A stretch of DNA of 64,000 nucleotides from an uncultured beta proteobacterium. GTDB taxonomy: Bacteria > Pseudomonadota > Gammaproteobacteria > Burkholderiales > Burkholderiaceae. The notes under the pieces were generated by a model that was not told the origin of the DNA, made no database searches, and saw only the letters and a program-made list of their open reading frames with translations. The position numbers and the translations under genes were made by a program. Shown here piece after piece: positions 56,328 to 64,000 of the stretch. Position 1 is the first letter of the stretch. Each line of letters starts with the position of its first letter. Where the stretch lies: contig CAJASX010000083.1 in assembly GCA_903944725.1 (NCBI GenBank), positions 1-64,000 on the forward strand, in the 5' to 3' direction.

Positions 56328-56343
56328 GCTGAGTATACTCAGC
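56328..56343. promoter_or_regulatory. 16-bp palindrome with divergent -10 boxes
   Basis: GCTGAGTATACTCAGC is a perfect 16-bp palindrome centred between the divergent starts of comF (56322) and the methyltransferase-like gene (56346). It contains TATACT on both strands. On the plus strand the box ends 7 nt before the ATG; on the minus strand 10 nt before. It could be a shared core promoter or an operator. Confidence 0.5.
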
Positions 56344-56345
56344 GC

Positions 56346-57161
56346 ATGACCCATTCATTGAGATGGCTTTACGCAGAAATTGCCTTGCGGATGTTCCAGA
56401 AAATGGCCATCGTAAAGCTCAAGCCCGTCACCCTCTTGATTGCACCAGATTATCCCGGCTCCCATGCTGGCTGGTTAATGAAGCGCTTCCCTAAAGCACA
56501 AATTTTTTTTTCTGCGCAAGCCAATTTACCAATCATTGAATTAGGTAAGCTGCGCTCAGCTCGTTGCCTCTGGTCATGGCTTAAAGGTGGAGGCAAGGAA
56601 GTAAAGCTAATAGTGACCCCAAATTTAGCAACTTTTTCTAGCGCTGCTAATGCCTATGGACTAGTTTGGAGTAATTTATGGCTGCAACAATTAAGTGATC
56701 CAAAAATAATCTTGGCGGAATTTTGGCGGCTCCTAACTGAGGGGGGGTTGCTTAATTTTAGTTATTTAGGGCCCGATACCGGTAAAGAATTGCGTGCGCT
56801 GCAGTCGAAGACAAAGACCCACTTAGGTCTGCAAGCGCTCCCGAGCGCCTGGGATATGCATGACTTAGGCGACGCCTTAATCGAGCAGCGCTATGCCGAT
56901 CCCGTAATGGACATGGAATATCTTCATTTAGAGTATGAGTCTGCACAATTAATGTTGCACGATGCCTATGCTTTGGGTTTATTAGCTGCGCCCATCAACC
57001 TGCAAAACTGGCAGGGGGATCAATTACTTTTACCAAAAAAACTAACTTTAGAATTAATTTATGGACATGCTTGGGTAGTGAATAAGCACCTATCAAAAAC
57101 CCAAAATCAATATGCCTTTATTAGTCCAGATCAAATTCAAACAAAGAAGCTTAAGGATTAA
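56346..57161 (+). CDS. degenerate BioC-like methyltransferase
   Basis: This 271 aa protein aligns by eye with BioC-like methyltransferases of Burkholderiales: RMFQKMAIVKL corresponds to the usual start region, SNLWLQQLSDP and EFWRLLTEGGLLNFSYLGPDTGKELR to later motifs. The SAM-binding motif I, normally LDLGCGPG, reads LLIAPDYPGS (30-39), without the key glycines. It may have lost activity or bind something else. TATACT ends 7 nt before the ATG. Confidence 0.75.
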   Translation: MTHSLRWLYAEIALRMFQKMAIVKLKPVTLLIAPDYPGSHAGWLMKRFPKAQIFFSAQANLPIIELGKLRSARCLWSWLKGGGKEVKLIVTPNLATFSSAANAYGLVWSNLWLQQLSDPKIILAEFWRLLTEGGLLNFSYLGPDTGKELRALQSKTKTHLGLQALPSAWDMHDLGDALIEQRYADPVMDMEYLHLEYESAQLMLHDAYALGLLAAPINLQNWQGDQLLLPKKLTLELIYGHAWVVNKHLSKTQNQYAFISPDQIQTKKLKD

Positions 57162-57229
57162 TTTAAATGTAAGTGCTCACTACCAATATGAGTCTGATTT
57201 TAATGTTCTTGAAATAGCATTTAACAGCA

Positions 57230-57257
57230 TTCACTAGAACATATTTCAACCTATAAT
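57230..57257 (+). promoter_or_regulatory. candidate promoter of the cox operon
   Basis: TTCACT and TATAAT are 16 bp apart. A start about 57264 would give a leader of about 85 nt to the coxB ATG at 57348. This is the best sigma-70-like site in the 186-bp gap. Confidence 0.5.
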
Positions 57258-57347
57258 CATATGTTAGGTAGAAAATTTACATGGGTATTTTTACCATTAA
57301 GCAGTGTTACGGGCATAAATTGTGCAGCACAACAAATAGAGAATGAG

Positions 57348-58517
57348 ATGAATTTATTAGCAAAAGTCTTGAAGGCTTGGTTTTATTTAGGCGCATTGCT
57401 AGCGGTTGCATTAACGCCAGCAGCCTACGCCAATGGTGATATGCCAGGGGGACCCAAAGTTAATCAGCTCGATTTCCCTGCGCCAGCCACAAAAATCATG
57501 GAAGAGATTCATTGGCTTAATTGGTTCATGATCGTGATTTGCGCAATTATTTTTGTTGGTGTATTTGGTGTAATGTTTTATTCCATCTTGAAACACCGTA
57601 AGTCAAAGGGCGCGAAAGCAGCTTCGTTTCATGAAAGCACCACAGTTGAAATTATTTGGACTGTGATTCCTTTAATCATTGTGATTGCGATGGCTTTACC
57701 CGCTACTAAAACGGTAGTAGCGATGAAAGATACAACCAATTCCGATATCACTATCAAGACCACTGGTTACCAGTGGAAGTGGGGCTATGACTATATTAAA
57801 GGTGAGGGAGAGGGCATTGGCTTTATGTCAACGTTGTCGACTCCACGCGATCAAGTCAATAACTTAGCCCCAAAGTCGCTGACTTATTTGATGGAGGTCG
57901 ATAATGAAATGGTGGTGCCAGTAAATAAAAAAATACGCATCATTACTACCGCCAACGATGTAATTCATGCTTGGGCTGTTCCAGCTTTCGGTGTCAAGCA
58001 GGACGCGATTCCCGGATTTGTGCGCGACACTTGGTTTAAGGCCGAAAAAATAGGTACTTTTCGCGGCCAATGTTCTGAGTTATGTGGCGCCCAGCATGCT
58101 TTTATGCCAATCGTGGTTAAGGTAGTTTCTGCAGAAGACTACAGTAAATGGGTTGATGCCAAGAAAAAAGAAATTGCTGGTAACGCTGATGATCCCAGCA
58201 AAACCTATACGCTAGATGAACAAAAAGAACGTGGGGCAAAGGTATACGCTGCCAATTGCGCAGCCTGCCATCAAGCCAATGGTAAAGGCGCCGGCGCGTT
58301 TCCAGCAATGGAGGGTAGTAAGGTTGTGCTTGGTCCCAAAGAAGCCCATTATCAAATTTTGCTCAATGGAAAAAATGCGATGCCCAAATGGGGTGGCGTG
58401 CTTTCCGATGGTGAATTAGCAGCGGTGATGACCTACACGCGTAATTCATGGGGCAATAAAACCGGTGAAGTAATTCAAACTCAAGATTTTGTCACAGCCC
58501 GTACAGCAATAAAATAA
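57348..58517 (+). CDS. coxB: cytochrome c oxidase subunit II with fused cytochrome c
   Basis: This subunit takes electrons from cytochrome c. The 389 aa form starts at ATG 57348, giving a clear signal (about 28 residues, ending AAYA). Two membrane helices follow, then the CuA site with C242, C246, H250 and M253 in CSELCGAQHAFM. The C-terminal haem c domain has CAACH at 304-308 and a later Met, so it is the caa3-like fused form. Confidence 0.96.
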   Translation: MNLLAKVLKAWFYLGALLAVALTPAAYANGDMPGGPKVNQLDFPAPATKIMEEIHWLNWFMIVICAIIFVGVFGVMFYSILKHRKSKGAKAASFHESTTVEIIWTVIPLIIVIAMALPATKTVVAMKDTTNSDITIKTTGYQWKWGYDYIKGEGEGIGFMSTLSTPRDQVNNLAPKSLTYLMEVDNEMVVPVNKKIRIITTANDVIHAWAVPAFGVKQDAIPGFVRDTWFKAEKIGTFRGQCSELCGAQHAFMPIVVKVVSAEDYSKWVDAKKKEIAGNADDPSKTYTLDEQKERGAKVYAANCAACHQANGKGAGAFPAMEGSKVVLGPKEAHYQILLNGKNAMPKWGGVLSDGELAAVMTYTRNSWGNKTGEVIQTQDFVTARTAIK

Positions 58518-58567
58518 TATTTTTTAATCGCCATCATTTAATTTAATCGAATTCAAGAGAGCCATTT

Positions 58568-60205
58568 ATGAGCACCATATCAACTACCCACGATAGCGTT
58601 CACGATCATGCCCATGACCAGCCTCATGGCTGGCGCCGTTGGTTGTTTGCGACAAATCATAAAGATATTGGCACGATGTATTTAATTTTTTCATTTGTTA
58701 GTTTGTTGGCTGGCGGGGTGATGGCTTTAGGCATTCGTTTGGAATTATTTCAACCGGGTTTGCAGTATTTTCGACCTGAGTTTTTTAATCAATTAACGAC
58801 CATGCATGGTTTGGTGATGGTATTTGGGGCAATCATGCCGGCGTTTGTTGGTTTTGCCAACTGGATGATTCCCTTGCAAATTGGCGCTGCTGATATGGCT
58901 TTTGCGCGGATGAATAATTTAAGTTTTTGGATATTGCCAGTAGCTGCAGCCCTTTTATTTGGCTCCTTTTTAGTGCCTGGCGGTGCTCCAGCTGGTGGCT
59001 GGACACTATATGCACCACTCAGTTTGCAAATGGGCCCTGGCATGGATTTAGCAATTTTCGCGATTCATTTATTAGGCGCGTCCTCCATTATGGGTTCAAT
59101 TAATATCATCGTCACCATATTAAATATGCGCGCGCCAGGCATGACATTAATGAAGATGCCGATGTTTTGCTGGACTTGGTTGATTACGGCTTATTTATTA
59201 ATTGCCGTGATGCCGGTTTTAGCTGGTGTGATTACGATGGTCTTAACCGACCGTCATTTTGGCACTACCTTTTTCTCAGCCGTGGGTGGGGGTGATCCAG
59301 TCATGTTCCAACATATTTTTTGGTTCTTTGGACACCCCGAGGTTTACATCATGATTTTGCCGGCTTTTGGCATCATTTCAGAAATCGTGCCCGCTTTTTC
59401 GCGAAAAACTTTGTTTGGTTATAGCTCGATGGTTTATGCCACTTCATCTATTGCGATATTGTCTTTTATCGTTTGGGCTCACCATATGTTTACCACTGGC
59501 ATGCCAGTTACTGGTCAACTCTTTTTTATGTACGCTACGATGTTAATTGCGGTACCTACCGGCGTCAAAATTTTTAATTGGGTTGCTACTATGTGGCGCG
59601 GTTCAATGACTTTTGAAACGCCAATGCTTTGGGCTATTGGTTTTATTTTTGTCTTCACAATGGGCGGTTTTACTGGCCTTATTTTGGCCATGGCACCCAT
59701 TGATATTGGCTTGCAAGATACCTATTACGTGGTTGCTCATTTCCATTACGTCTTAGTGGCAGGATCTTTGTTTGCCATGTTTGCGGGTTTTTACTTTTGG
59801 TGCCCCAAATGGACTGGACGCATGGCCAATGAATTCCGCGGCAAAATTCATTTTTGGGGATCTTTAATTTTTTTCAACTTAACCTTCTTCCCAATGCATT
59901 TTTTAGGCTTAGCAGGTATGCCACGGCGTTATGCGGATTACCCCACTCAATTTACTGATTTCAATATGATTGCTTCAGTAAGCGCATTGGGTTTTGGCGT
60001 AATGCAAGTTTACTTCTTACTCTTTGTGGTTTTACCTGCGTATCGTGGCCAAGGCGTAAAAGCATCCGATTGCCCTTGGGATGGCGCCAAAGGACTAGAG
60101 TGGACCATTCCATCGCCTGCGCCTTTCCATACCTTTGAAACGCCTCCGCAGGTTGACTTTGATGCGCCGATGCATCCAAGTAACTCGCCAGCGCATGCCC
60201 ATTAA
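58568..60205 (+). CDS. ctaD: cytochrome c oxidase subunit I
   Basis: This catalytic subunit holds haem a and the haem a3-CuB site. It has 545 aa, with twelve membrane helices. Motifs are GHPEVY (255-260, with E258 as the A1-type proton gate and Y260), WAHHMF for CuB histidines, and HFHYVLVAG for the haem ligands. It belongs to the A1 type haem-copper oxidases. Confidence 0.97.
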   Translation: MSTISTTHDSVHDHAHDQPHGWRRWLFATNHKDIGTMYLIFSFVSLLAGGVMALGIRLELFQPGLQYFRPEFFNQLTTMHGLVMVFGAIMPAFVGFANWMIPLQIGAADMAFARMNNLSFWILPVAAALLFGSFLVPGGAPAGGWTLYAPLSLQMGPGMDLAIFAIHLLGASSIMGSINIIVTILNMRAPGMTLMKMPMFCWTWLITAYLLIAVMPVLAGVITMVLTDRHFGTTFFSAVGGGDPVMFQHIFWFFGHPEVYIMILPAFGIISEIVPAFSRKTLFGYSSMVYATSSIAILSFIVWAHHMFTTGMPVTGQLFFMYATMLIAVPTGVKIFNWVATMWRGSMTFETPMLWAIGFIFVFTMGGFTGLILAMAPIDIGLQDTYYVVAHFHYVLVAGSLFAMFAGFYFWCPKWTGRMANEFRGKIHFWGSLIFFNLTFFPMHFLGLAGMPRRYADYPTQFTDFNMIASVSALGFGVMQVYFLLFVVLPAYRGQGVKASDCPWDGAKGLEWTIPSPAPFHTFETPPQVDFDAPMHPSNSPAHAH

Positions 60206-60232
60206 TGATTACAGTTACGCTGACTAAATCTT

Positions 60233-60343
60233 GTGACTAAACCAACAACCCAAGCTAACAATAAGCGCTTGGCCTACATACTTTTTAGCATCGCCCTGGT
60301 ATTTTTTCTTGGGATTGTGTTGAAAAGAGTGGTCTTGGCTTAA
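60233..60343 (+). CDS. cytochrome oxidase small assembly protein
   Basis: A short frame with GTG start encodes 36 residues, with a basic N-terminus (TKPTTQANNKR) and one membrane helix (LFSIALVFFLGIVL), ending KRVVLA. Burkholderiales cox operons have a small protein of this kind between ctaD and ctaG, and the sequence resembles it. The Shine-Dalgarno is weak. Confidence 0.75.
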   Translation: MTKPTTQANNKRLAYILFSIALVFFLGIVLKRVVLA

Positions 60344-60360
60344 TTTAAGCGCATATTTAA

Positions 60361-60951
60361 ATGCTCACTAATCTTCCCGCTCTTAATCGCCAAATATTAG
60401 TTAAGCTAATGGTGGTAGTGGTGTTGATGTTTGGCTTTGGTTATGCTTTAGTACCGATGTATCAAGCGCTTTGTGAGGTTACGGGTATTAATGTTTTAAC
60501 CAATAAAAATGATTACGGAACGCGCGCTTTTCGGCCCAATAAATCAACCAATACTCAGATCGACTATTCACGGACTGTCACGGTAGAATTTGACTCTAAT
60601 AGTCGCGGACCCTTTACATTTAAGCCGATCAAAAACTATCTTGAAGTACACCCTGGCGAAATGATTCAAATTATGTATGAGGTGGTTAATAATTTTGATC
60701 GTCCCATTATGGCGCAAGCAATCCCAAGCTATTCACCCAAAATTGCGACTGAATACTTCACTAAATTAGAATGTTTTTGTTTCCAGCAGCAAACACTCGG
60801 ACCGCATCAAGCCAAAGAATTACCAGTGGTATTTGTAGTTGATCGAGCCTTACCAAAAGATGTCAAAACCATCACCTTGTCTTATACTTTTTTTGAGATT
60901 AATGCCGGTCAAAAAGCAGTAACGATGCCGCCCGCCAAGGGGCTTATTTAG
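60361..60951 (+). CDS. ctaG: cytochrome c oxidase assembly protein (Cox11)
   Basis: CtaG delivers copper to CuB of subunit I. The 196 aa protein has one N-terminal membrane helix (VVVVLMFGFGYALVPMY), the copper-binding motif ECFCFQQQ, and the conserved YTFFEIN near the end. It lies between the small assembly protein and DUF2970. Confidence 0.96.
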   Translation: MLTNLPALNRQILVKLMVVVVLMFGFGYALVPMYQALCEVTGINVLTNKNDYGTRAFRPNKSTNTQIDYSRTVTVEFDSNSRGPFTFKPIKNYLEVHPGEMIQIMYEVVNNFDRPIMAQAIPSYSPKIATEYFTKLECFCFQQQTLGPHQAKELPVVFVVDRALPKDVKTITLSYTFFEINAGQKAVTMPPAKGLI

Positions 60952-60952
60952 T

Positions 60953-61150
60953 ATGAAAAAAAATAGTAACTTCTGGCAATCGATGCGCGCAGTGTTTTGG
61001 GCTTTTTTGGGCATTCGTAAAAAGTCAGGCTTGCAAAACGATGTTGCTTCATTAAGTTTTATTCATATAGTCATTGCAGGGGTATTGGGAGCCTTGATCT
61101 TTATGGGCACCCTTCTCTTGATAGTTAAAGTAGTTGTAAACCATTCTTAA
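60953..61150 (+). CDS. DUF2970 small membrane protein
   Basis: This 65 aa protein reads MRAVFWAFLGIRKKSG and has a C-terminal membrane helix (IHIVIAGVLGALIFMGTLLL). DUF2970 occurs in cox operons of betaproteobacteria. Its function is unknown. It starts one base after the ctaG stop. Confidence 0.85.
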   Translation: MKKNSNFWQSMRAVFWAFLGIRKKSGLQNDVASLSFIHIVIAGVLGALIFMGTLLLIVKVVVNHS

Positions 61151-61178
61151 TTGTTTTTGATTACACAGAGAGCAGACC

Positions 61179-62033
61179 ATGTCGTCTAATTCAGTCCCAT
61201 ATTATTTTGTGCCCAACCCTTCGCGCTATCCAGTTCTGCTAAGCATTGGCTTGCTTGGTTTTGGCGGTGGCATGGCGGCCTGGGTTAATCAGTCTAGTTG
61301 GGCTGGCATGCTGGTGCTGGGCAGCGTGCTCTGGGTCTTGTTTATTTTGTATAACTGGTTTGGTGACACCATTGCCGAGTCGAACGCAGGCAAAAACGGC
61401 ATTAACGTCGATATTTCTTATCGCTGGTCAATGGCTTGGTTTATTTTCTCTGAAATTATGTTTTTTGCTGCTTTCTTTTCAGCCTTGTTTTATGCGCGTA
61501 ATATTAGTTTGCCCTGGTTAGGTGATGTTGAGAGTAAATTACTGTGGCCCGATTTTTCTGCTGTCTGGCCTAATGACGGCCCTGCTGGCTTAATCCCACA
61601 ATTTCAGACTATGGGTCCATGGCCCATTCCAACCATTAATACTGCTTTATTACTAAGTTCTGGCGTTACCGTTACTTGGGCCCATCATGCAATGCAAGAG
61701 GGCCATCGCAAGCAAGCTATTTATAGCCTTTTTGCCACGGTCTTATTGGGCTTTATTTTTATTGGTTTTCAAGCCTATGAATATATTCATGCATACCAAG
61801 AGCTGGGTCTTAAATTAACCTCAGGTATTTATGGCTCTACTTTTTATATGCTTACTGGTTTTCACGGCTTTCATGTGATGCTGGGGGCATTGATGCTTAC
61901 TGTGGTTCTACGGCGAACCATTCGCGGCGATTTCACCCCTGAACACCATTTTGCTTTTGAAGGCGCTGCTTGGTACTGGCACTTTGTTGACGTGGTTTGG
62001 CTTGGACTCTATATTGTGGTGTATTGGATGTAA
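61179..62033 (+). CDS. ctaE: cytochrome c oxidase subunit III
   Basis: This 284 aa membrane subunit has seven helices. Phrases such as SEIMFFAAFFSALFYARN, HAMQEGHRKQA and GFHGFHVMLGA are diagnostic; the C-terminal reads YWHFVDVVWLGLYIVVYW. It completes the core oxidase and is convergent with DUF2909. Confidence 0.97.
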   Translation: MSSNSVPYYFVPNPSRYPVLLSIGLLGFGGGMAAWVNQSSWAGMLVLGSVLWVLFILYNWFGDTIAESNAGKNGINVDISYRWSMAWFIFSEIMFFAAFFSALFYARNISLPWLGDVESKLLWPDFSAVWPNDGPAGLIPQFQTMGPWPIPTINTALLLSSGVTVTWAHHAMQEGHRKQAIYSLFATVLLGFIFIGFQAYEYIHAYQELGLKLTSGIYGSTFYMLTGFHGFHVMLGALMLTVVLRRTIRGDFTPEHHFAFEGAAWYWHFVDVVWLGLYIVVYWM

Positions 62034-62078
62034 GAAGATAGCTGGCTTAGTAAGCTACAAAGCTACAAAACAAGAGGC

Positions 62079-62288
62079 CTATTGGCTGATTTTAATTCCA
62101 GTGGATTGAATGTAGCCCAAGTAGTAGGCGAGCCAAATGCCAGCAAATAGGGCAATTGATAAACCAATCCGCAGGGCTAGCGAACGCACCATGCGTGCGC
62201 TGCCTCCCTTGTCTTTCATCATGAAATATAAAGCTGAGCCAAGGCTCGAGATGATGAGAACGAGGGCTAGCAAAATAATCCATTTCAT
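62079..62288 (-). CDS. DUF2909 twin-transmembrane protein
   Basis: This 69 aa protein has two membrane helices (IILLALVLIISSLGSALYFM and IGLSIALFAGIWLAYYLGYI) with a basic loop (KDKGGSARMVRSLALR) between them. DUF2909 is common next to SURF1 in betaproteobacteria, on the opposite strand, as here. Function unknown. Confidence 0.85.
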   Translation of the reverse strand: MKWIILLALVLIISSLGSALYFMMKDKGGSARMVRSLALRIGLSIALFAGIWLAYYLGYIQSTGIKISQ

Positions 62289-62303
62289 AACCGAATCCTA
62301 CCA

Positions 62304-63104
62304 TTGAATATTTTTAGACGTTTAGTTGTTGGTCGTATTGCTGCTACCGTAGCCATGCTCTTTATACTTACATTAGCTTGTGCTTTGGGTGCTTGGCAAA
62401 TGCAACGTGCTGCCCAAAAAATGCAGAAGACCCTTAATCTGCAGGCACAAGAGCAATTGCCCGTATTAGACGCCGCTGCCAATAACTGGACTCTCGCTGA
62501 AGCAAATCAACGGCGCATGCGGGCCTTAGGGCGCTATCTACCAAGTGAGGCTATTTGGTTAGATAATCGCCCACGTCCAAGTGGCAGTAAACCATCACAG
62601 GGCCAAGTAGGCTTTTATTTATTAATGCCTTTACGTTTAGAGGGTGGAAAGCAAAATATTCTCTGGATTAATCGTGGCTGGGTGCCTCGTAATGCCGAAC
62701 AACGCACACAATTACCCCAAGTTCAAACGCCTACTGAGTTAGTTGAAATAAAAGGCATTGTTTTTCCTTATGCCGATCGCGTGTTAGATTTGGCTTCGCC
62801 AGCCGAGGCAAGGTCAGCACAAACCAAAGATCAGGTACGAATTCAGCAAAACCTCGATCTTATTGCTTTGCAAGTAGAGCATCAATGGAGTCAGCTCCCT
62901 TTTATTTTGCGGGAAGAAGCGCAAACAACCAGCGATGGGTTAGTACGCACTTGGGCACCGCAAGCAGCCGGTATAGAACGCCATTATGCTTATGCTTTTC
63001 AATGGTTTGCCTTAGCCTTATGCGTATTTTTATTTTGGTTAATCCATGGATTAATAAAGCAGCGCCAAACAAATTCAATCGGTAAAGGGTCTAGTGAAAG
63101 ATAA
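62304..63104 (+). CDS. SURF1-family oxidase assembly protein
   Basis: SURF1 helps insert haem a into subunit I. The 266 aa protein starts with TTG. It has an N-terminal membrane helix (AATVAMLFILTLACALGAWQ), the WQMQRAAQK motif, INRGWVPRN and HYAYAFQWFALALCVF in the second helix. It overlaps the next gene by 11 bp. Confidence 0.93.
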   Translation: MNIFRRLVVGRIAATVAMLFILTLACALGAWQMQRAAQKMQKTLNLQAQEQLPVLDAAANNWTLAEANQRRMRALGRYLPSEAIWLDNRPRPSGSKPSQGQVGFYLLMPLRLEGGKQNILWINRGWVPRNAEQRTQLPQVQTPTELVEIKGIVFPYADRVLDLASPAEARSAQTKDQVRIQQNLDLIALQVEHQWSQLPFILREEAQTTSDGLVRTWAPQAAGIERHYAYAFQWFALALCVFLFWLIHGLIKQRQTNSIGKGSSER

Positions 63105-63753
63105 GGAATTATTAATACCTGCTACGCAACAAGAGCTGCAGGCGCCTAATCCGCAAACCCGGCGTGGCCGAATTCAAATGATCTTGCTTTTATTATTTTG
63201 CGCGGCCCCAGTAATTGCATCTTATTTAGCTTACTATGTTTTTAAACTAGAAGGGGGGAAAACAAATTTTGGTACCTTTGTCATTCCGCCGCAGACTGTT
63301 AACCCAGCATGGTTAGATAATCCACTAACCGGAAAGTGGACTTTATTGGTAGCGCGCCCCGCAGACGAGTGTCGTTTAGGGAATGATGCTTGCGTCAAAA
63401 CCTTATATCTAATGCGCCAACTACGTATAGCCTTAAGCAAAGAAAGCGCTCGCATGCGCTTAGTATGGGTAGTCAGTGATGGCAAAGCAGTAGATCCAGC
63501 CATTGGTCGTGCTTACGATCAAGCAACGGCTGGGTTTCAGATTATTAATGCACCAACTTCACCAGTTATTAAAGCGCAATGGGAGCAATGGTTAAATCGA
63601 GAAAATGCTGGGCAGCAAATTCAATTAATTGATCCCCGTGGCGACAAGATGATGTGGTTTCCTGCGGCAGCATCCCCCGCAGATTTTGCCGCGATTCGGA
63701 AAGACCTCGATAAATTATTGCGACTTAACCATATGGGCGAAAGTTTGCAATGA
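63094..63753 (+). CDS. SCO-like oxidase assembly membrane protein
   Basis: This 219 aa protein starts with GTG. It has one membrane helix at about 28-50 and a thioredoxin-like periplasmic domain (KWTLLVARPADEC...). The cysteines C93 and C100 are spaced CX6C, not the CxxxC of SCO1 copper proteins. Location between SURF1 and ctaA supports a role in oxidase assembly; the biochemical role is unknown. Confidence 0.8.
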   Translation: MKDKELLIPATQQELQAPNPQTRRGRIQMILLLLFCAAPVIASYLAYYVFKLEGGKTNFGTFVIPPQTVNPAWLDNPLTGKWTLLVARPADECRLGNDACVKTLYLMRQLRIALSKESARMRLVWVVSDGKAVDPAIGRAYDQATAGFQIINAPTSPVIKAQWEQWLNRENAGQQIQLIDPRGDKMMWFPAAASPADFAAIRKDLDKLLRLNHMGESLQ

Positions 63754-64000
63754 ATGACAGCTTCATCCTCTTATTAGAGTTAGGTTTAATTAGCCTATTT
63801 GTTGCTGGTATACCAGTAGCAGTGTTGTCTTATCAACGCAAATGGGGAAATTTCCAGCGTTTAAATTGGGCCTTAGTTTTTTTAACCTTTGATTTAATTA
63901 TTTTTGGCGCCTTCACACGCTTAAGTAATTCTGGCTTAGGGTGTCCAGATTGGCCGGGTTGCTACGGTACATCAAATCCTTTTACTGCCTTGACAGAAAT
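63750..64000 (+). CDS. ctaA: heme A synthase (partial, runs off the window)
   Basis: The first 83 codons of a COX15/CtaA-type protein are visible, with ATGA overlap to the previous gene. The diagnostic RLSNSGLGCPDWPGCYG occurs after the first two hydrophobic segments. The protein converts haem O to haem A. The rest lies beyond base 64000. Confidence 0.93.
   Translation, partial: MNDSFILLLELGLISLFVAGIPVAVLSYQRKWGNFQRLNWALVFLTFDLIIFGAFTRLSNSGLGCPDWPGCYGTSNPFTALTE

Noticed and set aside
57261..57347. Longer coxB starting at ATG 57261
   Set aside because: It lies only 4 nt after a TATAAT box and adds a 29-residue segment before a complete signal peptide; the ATG at 57348 gives the normal subunit II N-terminus.

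Overview
The window looks like a chromosomal core segment of a small-genome betaproteobacterium of the Burkholderiaceae, most like Polynucleobacter. The reasons are the AT-leaning, densely packed sequence, the split methionine synthase, the glutathione synthesis genes beside EIIA-Man/HPr/enzyme I, the order gpmA - rhodanese - grxC - secB - gpsA - trmL - comF - cox, and typical Burkholderiales small families (DUF1840, DUF2970, DUF2909, DUF1289, PhaM). The assignment rests on recalled gene order and protein style, not on a database search. I see no rRNA or tRNA gene, insertion sequence, prophage, CRISPR array or integrase, and no gene-free stretch longer than about 240 bases.

Layout. 1-8.8 kb: end of an upstream gene, an NDUFA9-like epimerase, cca, an NDUFAF7-like methyltransferase, a pteridine-reductase-like SDR with folB, then ttcA-glmU-glmS (tRNA thiolation and amino-sugar synthesis). 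8.9-14.9 kb: a complete tripartite RND efflux operon. 14.9-20.6 kb: GST, flavin reductase, a small lipoprotein, AcuI-type reductase, aceK with a DUF1289 gene, and an MBL-fold hydrolase. 20.5-28.4 kb: phaM, two-gene MetH, DUF1840, argS, SPOR protein, dsbA. 28.4-33.2 kb: a five-gene minus-strand membrane-lipid modification operon (glutathione peroxidase, FAD oxidoreductase, DUF1365, cyclopropane synthase-type methyltransferase, SDR). 33.3-42.0 kb: heptose adenylyltransferase, coaX, birA, VanZ protein, a 2Fe-2S protein, hydrolase, ybeD-lipB-lipA, a lipoprotein, the ComM/YifB ATPase and ubiK. 42.2-49.8 kb: TorF-type porin, glnK, amtB, then gshA-gshB and a PTS-like phosphorelay. 49.8-57.2 kb: moeB-like, ctpA, gpmA, rhodanese, grxC, secB, gpsA, trmL, comF and a degenerate methyltransferase. 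57.3-64.0 kb: the aa3-type cytochrome oxidase locus (coxB, ctaD, small assembly protein, ctaG, DUF2970, ctaE, DUF2909, SURF1, a SCO-like protein and the start of ctaA).

Themes. Many genes serve respiration and its assembly (NDUFA9- and NDUFAF7-like proteins, UbiK, cytochrome oxidase and its assembly factors) and thiol or redox control (glutathione synthesis, Grx, Gpx, DsbA, GST, lipoate synthesis). Coupling by 1-4 bp overlaps (ATGA, TAATG) is common.

The most striking signal is not a gene. At least seven transcription-unit starts carry a TATAAT-like box whose last base lies exactly 7 nt before the A of the start codon, usually without a Shine-Dalgarno sequence. This is the geometry of leaderless mRNAs. 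It is clearest in the very short divergent intergenic regions birA/VanZ, gpmA/rhodanese and comF/methyltransferase. I found no obviously new multigene system. The lipid-modification operon and the leaderless-promoter pattern are the items most worth following up.
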